Positions 42,232-50,605 of a stretch of DNA of 64,000 bases are shown here, piece after piece (the first letter of the stretch is position 1; each line of letters begins with the position of its first letter). The position numbers and the translations under genes are program-made. The notes beneath the pieces are model-generated. The model searched no databases and was not told where the DNA came from. It saw only the letters and a program-made list of their open reading frames with translations. Source of the DNA: Rhizobiales bacterium 2SD (GTDB taxonomy: Bacteria > Pseudomonadota > Alphaproteobacteria > Rhizobiales > Beijerinckiaceae); contig SCMY01000005.1 of NCBI GenBank assembly GCA_005502805.1, forward strand, positions 372,001 through 436,000. The letters are read 5' to 3'.

Positions 42232-43253
42232 CAGCGGATCGGATGCGGGTATTGCAGCCCACCCTTCGAGGCGAGATCGTTCAGGCCGCGCTTCAGTTGC
42301 AGCTTCGAGCCCATGCCGACATTGCGCTCGAAGCTCTCGCCGTAATTGCCGACATGCTTGATCGCGCGATAAGCCCAGTCATTGGTCAGGCCGAGGCCCT
42401 CGCCGAACTTGCCCTCGACGCCGAGCAGGCGCTTGATCTCGGGATTGCCGGATTTCAGCTGCTCGTCGACATTGGCCTTGGTCACGCCGAGCTCTTCGGC
42501 ATTGAGCATGGCGTAGTGCACCCATTTCACCAGCGCGAGCCAGCTCTCGTCGCCGCGCTTCACCGCCGGGCCGAGCGGCTCGCGCGAGATCAGCGTAGGC
42601 AGGATCACGAAATCGTCGGGCTTTGAGAACTTCAGGCGCTCGGCGGCCAGGCCGGAGGTGTCGGTGGTGAAGGCGTCGCAGCGTCCGGCCTCCAGCGCCT
42701 TCACGCCCTCTTCATTGGTGGCGAAGCCGATGATCTCGTATTTGAGTTTGTTGGCGCGGAAGAAGTCGGCGAGATTGAGCTCGGTGGTCGTGCCTTGCGT
42801 CACGCAGATCGAGGCGCCATCCAGCCCCTTCGCTTCGGCGACCCCCAGCGACTTGCGCACCATGAAGCCCTGGCCGTCGAAATAATTGATGATCGGCCAG
42901 GACATGCCGGCCGAGGTGTCTCTCGACATCGTATAGGTCGCGTTGCGGGCGAGCATGTCGACCTCGCCCGACTGCACCACGACGAAGCGCATCTGCGGCG
43001 TCGTCGGCACGAACTTGACCTTGTTCGGGTCGTTGAAGATCGCCGAGGCGACGGCGCGGCAGAGGTCGATGTCGAGTCCGTCCCAGCGCCCGTCCGGTCC
43101 CTGCAGGCCGAAGCCGGGCAAGGCGATGTGGTTGCCGCAGATCAATTCGCCGCGCGCCTTGACGCGTTCCAGCGTGCCGGTCTGGGCGCTGGCGGCGCCA
43201 GCCAGGCCGAGCGTGGCGAGGCCGGTGAGGAGCAGATGTTTCAATGACTTCAT
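42231..43253 (-). CDS. General L-amino acid ABC transporter substrate-binding protein (AapJ/BztA-like)
   Basis: 340 residues. Signal peptide MKSLKHLLLTGLATLGLAGAASAQ is followed by TLERVKARGELICG and the AapJ-type pattern LPGFGLQGPDGRWDGLDIDLCRAVA, then FVPTTPQMRFVVVQSGEVDML and ERNVGMGSKLQLKRGLNDLA at the end. AapJ binds a broad range of amino acids in the periplasm. No permease or ATPase gene accompanies it, so it must use subunits encoded elsewhere. It lies between an aminotransferase and a racemase-family gene in one operon. Confidence 0.93.
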   Translation of the reverse strand: MKSLKHLLLTGLATLGLAGAASAQTGTLERVKARGELICGNHIALPGFGLQGPDGRWDGLDIDLCRAVASAIFNDPNKVKFVPTTPQMRFVVVQSGEVDMLARNATYTMSRDTSAGMSWPIINYFDGQGFMVRKSLGVAEAKGLDGASICVTQGTTTELNLADFFRANKLKYEIIGFATNEEGVKALEAGRCDAFTTDTSGLAAERLKFSKPDDFVILPTLISREPLGPAVKRGDESWLALVKWVHYAMLNAEELGVTKANVDEQLKSGNPEIKRLLGVEGKFGEGLGLTNDWAYRAIKHVGNYGESFERNVGMGSKLQLKRGLNDLASKGGLQYPHPIR

Positions 43254-43310
43254 GGTGGTTCCCCTGTTGTGGAAGCACCGGGCTCTGTCGGCCCGGATTG
43301 TGGTCGAACT

Positions 43311-44648
43311 TCAGGCCGGTCGGGCCGAGGCCAAGCTTGCATCGACTGCCTCGCCCAGCCGCTCGACGATGGTGTCGACGGTGGCGGCATCGATGATGAA
43401 GGGCGGCGCCAGCAGGACATGATCGCCCGCCGTGCCATCGGCGGTGCCGCCCATCGGGTAGATCAGCAGGCCGCGCTCCTGTGCCGCCTGCTTGATCCTG
43501 GCGTTGAGCTTGAGTGCCGGGTCGAACGGCGTCTTGCTCGAGCGGTCGGCGACGATCTCGACGCCCCAGAAATGGCCGCGGCCGCGAATGTCGCCGACAT
43601 GGTGATGGTTGCCGAAGCGCTCGCGCAGGCGCTGCTCCAGCCGCGCGCCCTGCCTGCGGACATTGGCGAGCAGGTCGTCGCGCTCGATCACCTGCTGCAC
43701 CGCGAGCGCGGTGGCGCAGGCGAGGGGATGGCCCACATAGGTCTGACTGTGTGGGAAGACGCCCGAGCCCTGCCTGACCGCCTCTACGACCCGCTTCGAG
43801 GCCAACATCGCGCCGATGGGCGCATAGCCGCCGCCCAGCCCCTTGGCGATCGCCATCAAATCGGGCGCGATGCCTTCCTGCTCGCAGGCATGCAGCGTGC
43901 CGGTGCGGCCCATGCCGCTCATGACTTCGTCGAGGATCAGGAGCACGCCATGGTGGTCGCAGATTTCGCGGATGCGCTTGAAGTAGCCCGGCGCGGCCGG
44001 CACCGCGCCGAGCGTCGCGCCGACCACGGTCTCGGCGACGAAGGCGCAGACAGTCTCGGGACCGAGTTCCAGGATCTTTGCCTCCAACTCGTCGGCGACG
44101 CGTAAGCCGTATTCTTCGCTGGTCTCGTCGGCCCGGCGGCCGCGATACTCGTAGCAGGGCGAGATGTGATGGCCCTGCATCAGCATCTCAGCGAAGGGCG
44201 CACGATCCTTCATTCTGCCACCGACCGAGAGCGCACCTAGCGTGATGCCGTGATAGCTCTGCCGGCGTGAGATGAAGTTGGTGCGACGCGTCTCACCTTT
44301 CTCGACGAAATAGTGCCGCGCCATCTTCAGGCAGGCCTCGATCGCCTCCGAGCCCGAGCTGCAGAAATAGACGGATTCCATCCCGGCTGGCGCCCGTGCG
44401 ATTAGATGATCTGCGAGCTCCTCGGCCACGTCGGTGGTGAAGAAGCTGGTATGGGCGTAAGCGAGCTTGTCGATCTGCGCATGCATCGCCGCCAGAATGT
44501 CGGGATGGCCATGGCCGAGGCAGGAGACGGCGGCGCCACCCGAAGCGTCGATATGCTCGCGCCCATCACGGTCGCGCAGCACCATGCCCTCGCCGCCCGC
44601 CGCGGCCGGATAGGTCTTGCTCAGCATGCGATGCAGGATATGGCTCAT
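43311..44648 (-). CDS. Class III PLP-dependent aminotransferase
   Basis: 445 residues. PLP-site features are SSGSEAIEACLKMARHY (phosphate loop), the ring-stacking/Asp block LLILDEVMSGMGRTG, and the Schiff-base lysine in DLMAIAKGLGGGYAPIGAML. This is the omega-amino-acid/ornithine-type fold. Substrate is unknown; context with an amino-acid binding protein and a racemase-family enzyme suggests catabolism of an amine or unusual amino acid. The start overlaps the RpiR gene by 4 bp. Confidence 0.92.
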   Translation of the reverse strand: MSHILHRMLSKTYPAAAGGEGMVLRDRDGREHIDASGGAAVSCLGHGHPDILAAMHAQIDKLAYAHTSFFTTDVAEELADHLIARAPAGMESVYFCSSGSEAIEACLKMARHYFVEKGETRRTNFISRRQSYHGITLGALSVGGRMKDRAPFAEMLMQGHHISPCYEYRGRRADETSEEYGLRVADELEAKILELGPETVCAFVAETVVGATLGAVPAAPGYFKRIREICDHHGVLLILDEVMSGMGRTGTLHACEQEGIAPDLMAIAKGLGGGYAPIGAMLASKRVVEAVRQGSGVFPHSQTYVGHPLACATALAVQQVIERDDLLANVRRQGARLEQRLRERFGNHHHVGDIRGRGHFWGVEIVADRSSKTPFDPALKLNARIKQAAQERGLLIYPMGGTADGTAGDHVLLAPPFIIDAATVDTIVERLGEAVDASLASARPA

Positions 44649-45538
44649 CGATGGCCTCGCCTGATGGGTCGGGGAGTGAGGAAGGTGCCGGCCGCGTCGA
44701 GCGCAGCCTCATGACGGGTGATCGCGTCGAGCGCGGCCTTGCCCTTGCGTGCCGTCATCAGCGCTGCCAGGCATTCGACCGCGGCGAAGGCCGGCGTCAT
44801 CGTGTGAAAGAAGGACGGCGTCTCCGTCCTGACCAGCAGGGCTACGTCGGCGATGGCGGCGAGCGGGGAGAGCGCGCTGTCTGTCAGCGCCACCACCGTC
44901 GCGCCGCGTTCCCTGGCGATCTCGGCGGCCTGCACGGTCAGGCGCGTATAGGGCGCGACCGAGACGGCAAAGAGCGCATCGCCCGGGCCGATCCGACGCA
45001 GCGTGTCGATGCCGCGCCCGCCGGCACCGTCGGCGAGGACGGAGCCCGCCCCGATCAGGTCGCGGATATAGTCGAGCATGAAGGCGGCCGGGAAGGCCGA
45101 GCGCAGGCCGAAACAGAACACCGTCCGCGCCTCGCTCAGGAGGTCGGCGGCCTGCTCGAGGCGAGCAAGCGCCTGCGGTTCGCGCAGCGCCTTCAGATGC
45201 TCTGTCAGCGCCGCGAACATGTCCTGCGCGATCGCACCCGGGCCTTCCTCGCCATGGCGCTGCATCAGTTCGCCGGCGCGGCCGGCAAAGCCTTCCGGCC
45301 GCCGCCGCAGCGCCGCCGCATGGACGGCGCGGAGTTCGTCATAGCCCTTGAGACCGAAGCGCTGCGCCAGACGGGTGAGGGTGGCCGGCGACAGGCCGGC
45401 GCGCTTGGCCTGTTCGCGCGTGGTCAGCAGCGCGACATCGGCCGGATGGTCGAGCACCCAGCGCGCCGCCGCCTGCAATTGCTGCGGCAACTGCTCGAAG
45501 CTCTCGGTGAGGCTCGCCGTCAGGCCGGGCTTGTCCAT
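44645..45538 (-). CDS. MurR/RpiR-family transcriptional regulator
   Basis: 297 residues. The N-terminal helix-turn-helix is RpiR-type (LPQQLQAAARWVLDHPADVALLTTREQAKRA, then SPATLTRLAQRFGLKGYDELR). A SIS domain follows (VFCFGLRSAFPAAFMLDYI, FAVSVAPYTRLTVQAAEIARERGATVVALTDS). SIS domains usually sense phosphosugars, but regulators of this type also control amino-acid genes. It is the first gene of a four-gene run with overlapping or short junctions, and repeated TGAAACA sites stand just upstream. Confidence 0.92.
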   Translation of the reverse strand: MDKPGLTASLTESFEQLPQQLQAAARWVLDHPADVALLTTREQAKRAGLSPATLTRLAQRFGLKGYDELRAVHAAALRRRPEGFAGRAGELMQRHGEEGPGAIAQDMFAALTEHLKALREPQALARLEQAADLLSEARTVFCFGLRSAFPAAFMLDYIRDLIGAGSVLADGAGGRGIDTLRRIGPGDALFAVSVAPYTRLTVQAAEIARERGATVVALTDSALSPLAAIADVALLVRTETPSFFHTMTPAFAAVECLAALMTARKGKAALDAITRHEAALDAAGTFLTPRPIRRGHR

Positions 45539-45569
45539 GCGCCGGACTTTAGCAGCGTGGGTTTGAATG

Positions 45570-45613
45570 TGAAACAGATTCCTTGATTAAATGTAGTTGA
45601 AACATTTGTTTCA
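45570..45613. promoter_or_regulatory. TGAAACA palindrome plus half-site before the rpiR operon
   Basis: TGAAACA-TT-TGTTTCA at 45598-45613 is a perfect 7-bp inverted repeat, and a single TGAAACA half-site lies at 45570-45576. Both stand within 75 nt upstream of the regulator's start. Position suggests that the RpiR-family protein binds here and controls its own operon; binding is inferred. Confidence 0.55.
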
Positions 45614-45649
45614 GGTTGACTCATCGCCTGAACTGACGGCCGGCCTTGC

Positions 45650-46240
45650 TCAGCTCCGAACCAGCAGCCCGTCGAGCATCAGGTTGAAGGCCTCGATCGC
45701 CTTGTGTGAGGTCGCCTTCGGATCGGGCGCGTTCGCGATCCACTGGGCGGCATACTGCGTCGCGCCTGCGATCAAACGTGCCCCGGCCTCAGGATCGATC
45801 GGAGCGATCGCGCCACTCTCCGCCAGCTTGGACAGGCTCTCCGTCATCGAGCGGATGCATTCGCTCAGCGTCGGCCAGTCCCAGGGATCGCCGAGCGCGG
45901 CGGGGCCGTCGCGCAGCATGATGCGCTGGATTTCTGGGTCGAGCGCCAGTTCAATATAGGCGGTGCATTCGTCGCGGAAACCGGTCCAGGGATCGCTAGC
46001 CTTCGCCGTGACCTCCCGCATATGTGCGTTCATCTCGCCGTCGATTTCGGCGATTACTGCGACCAGCAGGCCCTTCTTGTCGCCGAAGTGATGGTAGAGC
46101 GCACCCCGGGTCAGCCCGGCCGAGGCGGTGAGCTCGTCCATCGAGGTCTGCGCATAACCGACCGTGCCGAACGCGGCGCGTGCCGCCGCGATCAGCTTGG
46201 CGCGGGTCTCGGCGATCATCTGGGTGCGCGGCTTGCGCAT
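45650..46240 (-). CDS. TetR-family transcriptional regulator
   Basis: 196 residues from ATG 46240 with AAGGAA 8 nt upstream. The helix-turn-helix is canonical: ETRAKLIAAARAAFGTVGYAQTSMDELTASAG with LTRGALYHHFGDKKGLL. The C-terminal ligand domain contains the helical block AALGDPWDWPTLSECIRSM. It is divergent from an MFS transporter, and three CATACG-N3-CGTATG sites lie between them, so it almost certainly represses both genes and is released by a substrate of the pump (inference). Confidence 0.92.
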   Translation of the reverse strand: MRKPRTQMIAETRAKLIAAARAAFGTVGYAQTSMDELTASAGLTRGALYHHFGDKKGLLVAVIAEIDGEMNAHMREVTAKASDPWTGFRDECTAYIELALDPEIQRIMLRDGPAALGDPWDWPTLSECIRSMTESLSKLAESGAIAPIDPEAGARLIAGATQYAAQWIANAPDPKATSHKAIEAFNLMLDGLLVRS

Positions 46241-46257
46241 CGTCCATGTTCCTTTCG

Positions 46258-46325
46258 CATACGGCGCGTATGTGAATTGACATACGTTTCGTATGCAACT
46301 ACTCATGTCACATACGCAACGTATG
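46258..46325. promoter_or_regulatory. Three CATACG-N3-CGTATG operators between tetR and MFS genes
   Basis: Identical 6-bp arms occur at 46258-46272 (spacer GCG), 46281-46295 (TTT) and 46311-46325 (CAA). Centres are 23 and 30 bp apart. Outer bases are partly conserved too (ACATACG). The array covers the whole promoter region of both divergent genes and is the expected binding target of the adjacent TetR-family protein. Confidence 0.85.
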
Positions 46326-46369
46326 TCAATTGCGCTTCCAGATTGCGCCTCGATGTGACGGAGACGTCC

Positions 46370-47575
46370 ATGCCTAACCCCTATCGCGAGATTTTCCGGG
46401 CTCCCGGCTCGGTCGGCTTCTCGGCCGCCGGCTTCCTCGCCCGCATGCCGTTCTCGATGCTCACCATCGGCATCGTCACCATGCTGTCCCAGGCGCGCGG
46501 CGAGTACTGGCTCGCAGGCGGCGTCGCCGCGACCTTCGCGCTCGCCAATGCGCTGATCGCGCCGCAGATCTCGCGGCTGGTCGACCGCCACGGTCAGAGC
46601 AAGGTGCTGATCCCCGCGACGCTCGCGACCATCGTCGCGCTGATCGGACTGATGCTGGCGACGCGCCTGGAGGCGCCGATCTGGGTGCTCTTCCTGTTCG
46701 CCGCTCTCGCCGGGCTGGAGCCGAGCATGATGGCGATGGTGCGCGCGCGCTGGACCGAGATCTACCGGGATACGCCGCATCTGCGCACCGCCTTCGCCTT
46801 CGAATCGGTCGTCGACGAGGTCATCTTCATGGTCGGTCCGGTGATCTCGATCGGGCTCAGCGTCATCTGGTTCCCGGAGGCCGGTCCGCTCGCGGCGACG
46901 ATCCTGCTCGCCGTTGGCATGGCCCTGTTTGTCGCCCAACGCGCAACCGAGCCGCCGGTGCATCCGCAGGGCGTCAGCGAAGGTGGCTCGGCGATCCGGC
47001 TCGTGCCGGTGCAGATCATCGCGCTGCTGATGGTCGCGCTCGGCGTGGTCTTCGGCACCGCCGAGGTCACCGCGGTCGCCTTCGCCGAGGCGCAGGGCAA
47101 CAAGGCGGCGGCGAGTCTCGCGCTCGCGGCCTATGCCGCCGGCTCCTTCATCACCGGTCTTGTCTTCGGTGCGCTGCGCCTGCGCCTGCCGCTCGCCACG
47201 CAATTGCTGCTCTCGATCAGCCTTGCCGCGGCGACGACCTTGCCGCTGCTGTTCGTGTCCTCGCTGTGGATGCTCGGCACCGTGCTCTTCATCGCCGGCG
47301 CCTCGATCTCGCCGACCGTCATCGTCGCGATGGCGCTGGTCGAGCGGCACGCGCCGGCCACGAAGCTGACCGAGGGTATCACCTGGGTGATGACCGGCAT
47401 GGGCATCGGCATGGCGGCGGGCTCGGCCGCCTCGGGCTGGCTGATCGATCTCTACGGGGCCAGCACCGGCTTCTATGTCTCGGTCGCCGGCGGGTTCTCG
47501 GCACTGGCGATCGTCGCGATCGGGTTCTGCCTGATCGCCGAGCCGCGGCGCGCCGGCGAACCGGCGCTCGCCTGA
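46370..47575 (+). CDS. MFS transporter, probable efflux pump
   Basis: 401 residues from ATG 46370 with GGAG at 7 nt. About 12 membrane helices; after the first helix pair comes the MFS loop SRLVDRHGQSKVLIPATL, matching the G-x-x-x-D-R/K motif. The central loop contains ERAT-like basic residues followed by LVPVQIIALLMVALGVVFG for the second half. The best resemblance is to sugar/drug efflux-type MFS proteins. It is divergent from tetR with three operators between, a standard inducible-efflux arrangement; the exported compound is unknown. Confidence 0.9.
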   Translation: MPNPYREIFRAPGSVGFSAAGFLARMPFSMLTIGIVTMLSQARGEYWLAGGVAATFALANALIAPQISRLVDRHGQSKVLIPATLATIVALIGLMLATRLEAPIWVLFLFAALAGLEPSMMAMVRARWTEIYRDTPHLRTAFAFESVVDEVIFMVGPVISIGLSVIWFPEAGPLAATILLAVGMALFVAQRATEPPVHPQGVSEGGSAIRLVPVQIIALLMVALGVVFGTAEVTAVAFAEAQGNKAAASLALAAYAAGSFITGLVFGALRLRLPLATQLLLSISLAAATTLPLLFVSSLWMLGTVLFIAGASISPTVIVAMALVERHAPATKLTEGITWVMTGMGIGMAAGSAASGWLIDLYGASTGFYVSVAGGFSALAIVAIGFCLIAEPRRAGEPALA

Positions 47576-47672
47576 GCGGACAGGGAAGGCCGCGCTTGCA
47601 CGGGCGCGGCTTTTCTGTCATAGGCGCCACCTTCGATCGCCCGGCTGATAAGGGCTGCCGTGGCGGTCGTAC

Positions 47673-47690
47673 TTTGCTTCCCAAAGCAAA
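47673..47690 (+). other. Small hairpin in the rpmI leader
   Basis: TTTGCTT-CCCA-AAGCAAA, a 7-bp stem with a 4-nt loop 47 nt before the rpmI start. It could form part of an L20-controlled leader, but the L20 binding fold cannot be recognised with confidence. Confidence 0.35.
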
Positions 47691-47736
47691 ATTGAAGCGG
47701 CGCATTGTTCGCGCTCGCGACCTATGAGGAGCTGAA

Positions 47737-47937
47737 ATGCCCAAGATGAAGACCAAATCGGCCGCCAAGAAGCGGTTCAAGATCACCGGAACCGGCAAGG
47801 TGCTCTACGCCCAGGCCGGCAAGCGTCACGGCATGATCAAGCGGACCAACAAGCAGCTCCGCAATCACCGTGGGACGAACGTTCTTTTCGAAGGCGATGC
47901 CGCCAACGTGAAGAAGTACTTCCTGCCCAACGGCTGA
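47737..47937 (+). CDS. rpmI: 50S ribosomal protein L35
   Basis: 66 residues, the usual length. Begins [21 protein letters not shown] and contains [18 protein letters not shown], both hallmarks of bL35. A strong AGGAG lies before the ATG. It is cotranscribed with rplT, whose product L20 commonly represses this operon. The usual upstream partner infC is 6.7 kb away. Confidence 0.97.
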   Translation: MPKMKTKSAAKKRFKITGTGKVLYAQAGKRHGMIKRTNKQLRNHRGTNVLFEGDAANVKKYFLPNG

Positions 47938-47965
47938 CGCCCCCTCACTTTTCCGGAGATCAAAC

Positions 47966-48340
47966 ATGGCTCGCGTGAAACGGGGCGTTACGTCCCACGC
48001 CAAGCACAAGAAGACATTCAAGGCCGCCAAGGGCTTTTATGGCCGCCGCAAGAACACGATCCGCGCCGCCAAGGCGGCCGTCGATCGGTCGATGCAGTAC
48101 GCCTATCGCGACCGCAAGAACAAGAAGCGCACCTTCCGTGCGCTCTGGATCCAGCGCCTGAACGCTGCGGTGCGCGAGCACGGCCTGACCTATTCGCTGT
48201 TCATCGGCGGTCTCGCCAAGGCCGGCCTCGAGCTCGACCGCAAGACCCTGTCGGCCCTCGCCATCGACGACGCCGCCGCCTTCGCCGCGGTGGTCGAGAC
48301 GGTCAAGGGCGCGCTCGGCGCCGAGGCCAAGGCCGCCTGA
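47966..48340 (+). CDS. rplT: 50S ribosomal protein L20
   Basis: 124 residues. The basic N-terminal half ([38 protein letters not shown]) and the globular RNA-binding C-terminal half (RFRALWIQR-like [18 protein letters not shown], then [19 protein letters not shown]) are typical of bL20. It is needed early in 50S assembly and is the usual repressor of the L35-L20 operon. GGAG precedes the start. A strong terminator follows 25 nt after the stop. Confidence 0.97.
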   Translation: MARVKRGVTSHAKHKKTFKAAKGFYGRRKNTIRAAKAAVDRSMQYAYRDRKNKKRTFRALWIQRLNAAVREHGLTYSLFIGGLAKAGLELDRKTLSALAIDDAAAFAAVVETVKGALGAEAKAA

Positions 48341-48364
48341 GCGGACTTGCCCGATCGGGATACG

Positions 48365-48392
48365 AAAGGCCGGCGGAAACGCCGGCCTTTTT
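48365..48392 (+). terminator. Rho-independent terminator after rplT
   Basis: AAAGGCCGGCG and CGCCGGCCTTTTT form an 8-10 bp stem with a GAAA tetraloop and a five-T tail (48365-48392). A family B repeat begins 12 nt later. Confidence 0.93.
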
Positions 48393-48403
48393 GTTTGGGC
48401 TCA

Positions 48404-48502
48404 CCGTTATGCTCGCCCTTGTGGCGAGCATCCACGTCTTGAACACAGCACGCGATCAGCGAAGTGAAGACGTGGATGGTCGGGACAAGCCCGACCATGA
48501 CG
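48404..48502. repeat. Dispersed palindromic repeat, family B, copy 3
   Basis: Nearly identical over 98-99 bp to the copy at 3664-3761. It shares GCTCGCCCTTGTGGCGAGC, CCACGTCTTGAAC, GAAGACGTGGATGGTC and GGGACAAGC. Differences are concentrated in the central loop and at a few single bases. It fills the space between the rplT terminator and the convergent LOG-family gene. Confidence 0.85.
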
Positions 48503-48519
48503 TGGAAAAGCGGGATCGC

Positions 48520-49281
48520 TTACGTCTGCACCCTATCCACCGCCTTCGGCGTCCAGCTTTCGCCGGCGCCGGCGACGATACGCTGATAGGCCTCTTCGGG
48601 CGTGTCGGCGTAGCAGAACAGCTTGAGGTCCTCCGGCCGGATGAAGCCGGCTTCGCGCATCCGCTCGAGATTGATCAGCCCCTGCCAATAGGCGCTGTCG
48701 TAGAGCACGATCGGTACCGGCGGCATCTTGCCGGTCTGCACCAGCGTCATGATCTCGAAGAGCTCGTCGAGCGTGCCGAAGCCGCCGGGGAAGACCACCA
48801 GCGCCTCCGCCCGCATGGCGAGATGCATCTTGCGCATCGCGAAATAATGGAAGCGGAAGGTCAGGTCCGGCGTCGACCAGGCGTTGGGCTCCTGCTCGTG
48901 CGGCAGGGTGATGTTGAAGCCGATCGAGACCGCGCCGGCCTCGGTTGCGCCGCGATTGGCGGCCTCCATGATGCCCGGCCCGCCGCCGGTGGCGATGACA
49001 TGGTGCTTGCCGCCATCCTTGCCGTCGAGCGCGCCGCCGCGCTCCGAGGCGATCCTGCCGAACTCGCGCGCCGCCTCGTACCAGGGATTGCCCTCGCGCA
49101 CCCGCGCCGAGCCGAAGACGACGATGGTCGAGACGATGCCGCGGGCGCGCAGGGCGTCCTCCGCCTTCTGGTATTCGAGCATGAAGCGCGCCCCGCGCGT
49201 CGAGTCGCCGAGCAGGAAGTCCTGGTCGAGCGCGGCGATCCGGTAGGAGGGCGAATTCTTCTGGGCGCTGTTGTCGGGCAT
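48520..49281 (-). CDS. LOG family protein (TIGR00730 Rossmann fold, nucleotide phosphoribohydrolase-like)
   Basis: 253 residues from ATG 49281 with GGAG upstream. The key motif PGGFGTLDE is present, with GGGPGIMEAANRGATEAG before it and SIGFNITLPHEQEPN after. LOG-type enzymes remove ribose 5-phosphate from nucleoside monophosphates, including cytokinin nucleotides. The length and the extended N-terminus (ALDQDFLLGDSTRGARFMLEYQKAE) match the longer bacterial subfamily (TIGR00730). The substrate is unknown. Confidence 0.92.
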   Translation of the reverse strand: MPDNSAQKNSPSYRIAALDQDFLLGDSTRGARFMLEYQKAEDALRARGIVSTIVVFGSARVREGNPWYEAAREFGRIASERGGALDGKDGGKHHVIATGGGPGIMEAANRGATEAGAVSIGFNITLPHEQEPNAWSTPDLTFRFHYFAMRKMHLAMRAEALVVFPGGFGTLDELFEIMTLVQTGKMPPVPIVLYDSAYWQGLINLERMREAGFIRPEDLKLFCYADTPEEAYQRIVAGAGESWTPKAVDRVQT

Positions 49282-49500
49282 GCTTGGTCTCCGTCGTCCG
49301 GACTGCATAGCTGCGCCGGGCCTCTCCTGTCGCCCCTTGCGTCCAAGGTAAGGATGATTGCGACGGGATTGTCATGAAGCCGTGGCTAGAGTGGCGACAG
49401 CGCCGAGAACTGCGTGAACGGGATGCTTTGCCAGCGTGATTGGACTGGCATCCGCTTGCCGGAGCCCCTAGAAGGTGCCTCGCAAACAGGCTGAATTGGC

Positions 49501-50583
49501 ATGAACGACATCAACACCCTTCGCGATTCCCTGGTCGGGGAGATCGAGGCGGCCGGCGACGAGGCGGCGCTCGAGCAGCTGCGCATCGCGGCGCTAGGCA
49601 AGTCCGGCTCGGTCTCGGGCCTGCTGAAGACGCTCGGCACGATGACGCCGGAGGAACGCAAGGAGCAGGGGCCGCGCATCAACGGCCTGCGCGATGTCGT
49701 CCAGCAGGCGATCACCGCCCGCAAGGACGCGCTCGGCGAAGCGGCGCTGGAAGCGCGGCTCGCGAGCGAGCGGCTCGACATCTCGCTGCCGGTGCGCGAG
49801 GGGCCGGAGGCGCGCGGGCGCATCCACCCGATCAGCCAGGTCATCGACGAGATCACCGCGATCTTCGGCGACATGGGCTTTGCCGTCGCCGAAGGGCCGG
49901 ATGTCGAGACCGACGACCTCAACTTCACCAAGCTCAATTTCCCGGTCGGCCATCCCGCCCGCGAGATGCACGACACCTTCTTCTTCGCGCCGGATGCCAA
50001 TGGCGAGCGCAAGCTGCTGCGTACCCACACCTCGCCGGTCCAGGTCCGCACGATGATGTCGCAGGAGCCGCCGATCCGCGTGATCTGCCCGGGCCGGACC
50101 TACCGGATGGACTCCGACCAGACCCACACCCCGATGTTCCATCAGGTCGAAGGTCTCGTCATCGACAAGAAGACCCATTTCGGCCACATGAAATGGGTGC
50201 TGGAGGAGTTCTGCAAGGCGTTCTTCGAGGTCGAAGGCGTCAAGATGCGCTTCCGCCCGTCCTTCTTCCCGTTCACCGAGCCGTCGGCCGAGGTCGACAT
50301 CCAGTGCTCGCGCAAGGATGGCGAGATCCGCTTCGGCGAGGGCGAGGATTGGCTCGAGATCCTCGGCTGCGGCATGGTCCATCCGAACGTGCTCAGGAAT
50401 TGCGGGCTCGATCCGGACGTCTACCAGGGCTTTGCCTGGGGCATGGGCATCGACCGTATCGCCATGCTGAAATACGGCATGCCGGACCTGAGGCCCTTCT
50501 TCGAGGCCGATATCCGCTGGCTGTCGCATTACGGCTTCCGTCCGCTCGACCTGCCGACCCTGACCGGCGGGCTGACCTCTTAA
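49501..50583 (+). CDS. pheS: Phenylalanine--tRNA ligase alpha subunit
   Basis: 360 residues. The N-terminal coiled coil (about 1-90, with [17 protein letters not shown]) binds tRNA. The class II catalytic domain includes [25 protein letters not shown], motif 2 ([12 protein letters not shown] and [21 protein letters not shown]) and motif 3 ([17 protein letters not shown]). It joins PheT in an alpha2beta2 enzyme. It is separated from pheT by a glycosyltransferase gene, which is unusual because pheS and pheT are normally adjacent. Confidence 0.97.
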   Translation: MNDINTLRDSLVGEIEAAGDEAALEQLRIAALGKSGSVSGLLKTLGTMTPEERKEQGPRINGLRDVVQQAITARKDALGEAALEARLASERLDISLPVREGPEARGRIHPISQVIDEITAIFGDMGFAVAEGPDVETDDLNFTKLNFPVGHPAREMHDTFFFAPDANGERKLLRTHTSPVQVRTMMSQEPPIRVICPGRTYRMDSDQTHTPMFHQVEGLVIDKKTHFGHMKWVLEEFCKAFFEVEGVKMRFRPSFFPFTEPSAEVDIQCSRKDGEIRFGEGEDWLEILGCGMVHPNVLRNCGLDPDVYQGFAWGMGIDRIAMLKYGMPDLRPFFEADIRWLSHYGFRPLDLPTLTGGLTS

Positions 50584-50605
50584 ACCTCACCGTGAGGGGA
50601 GACGC

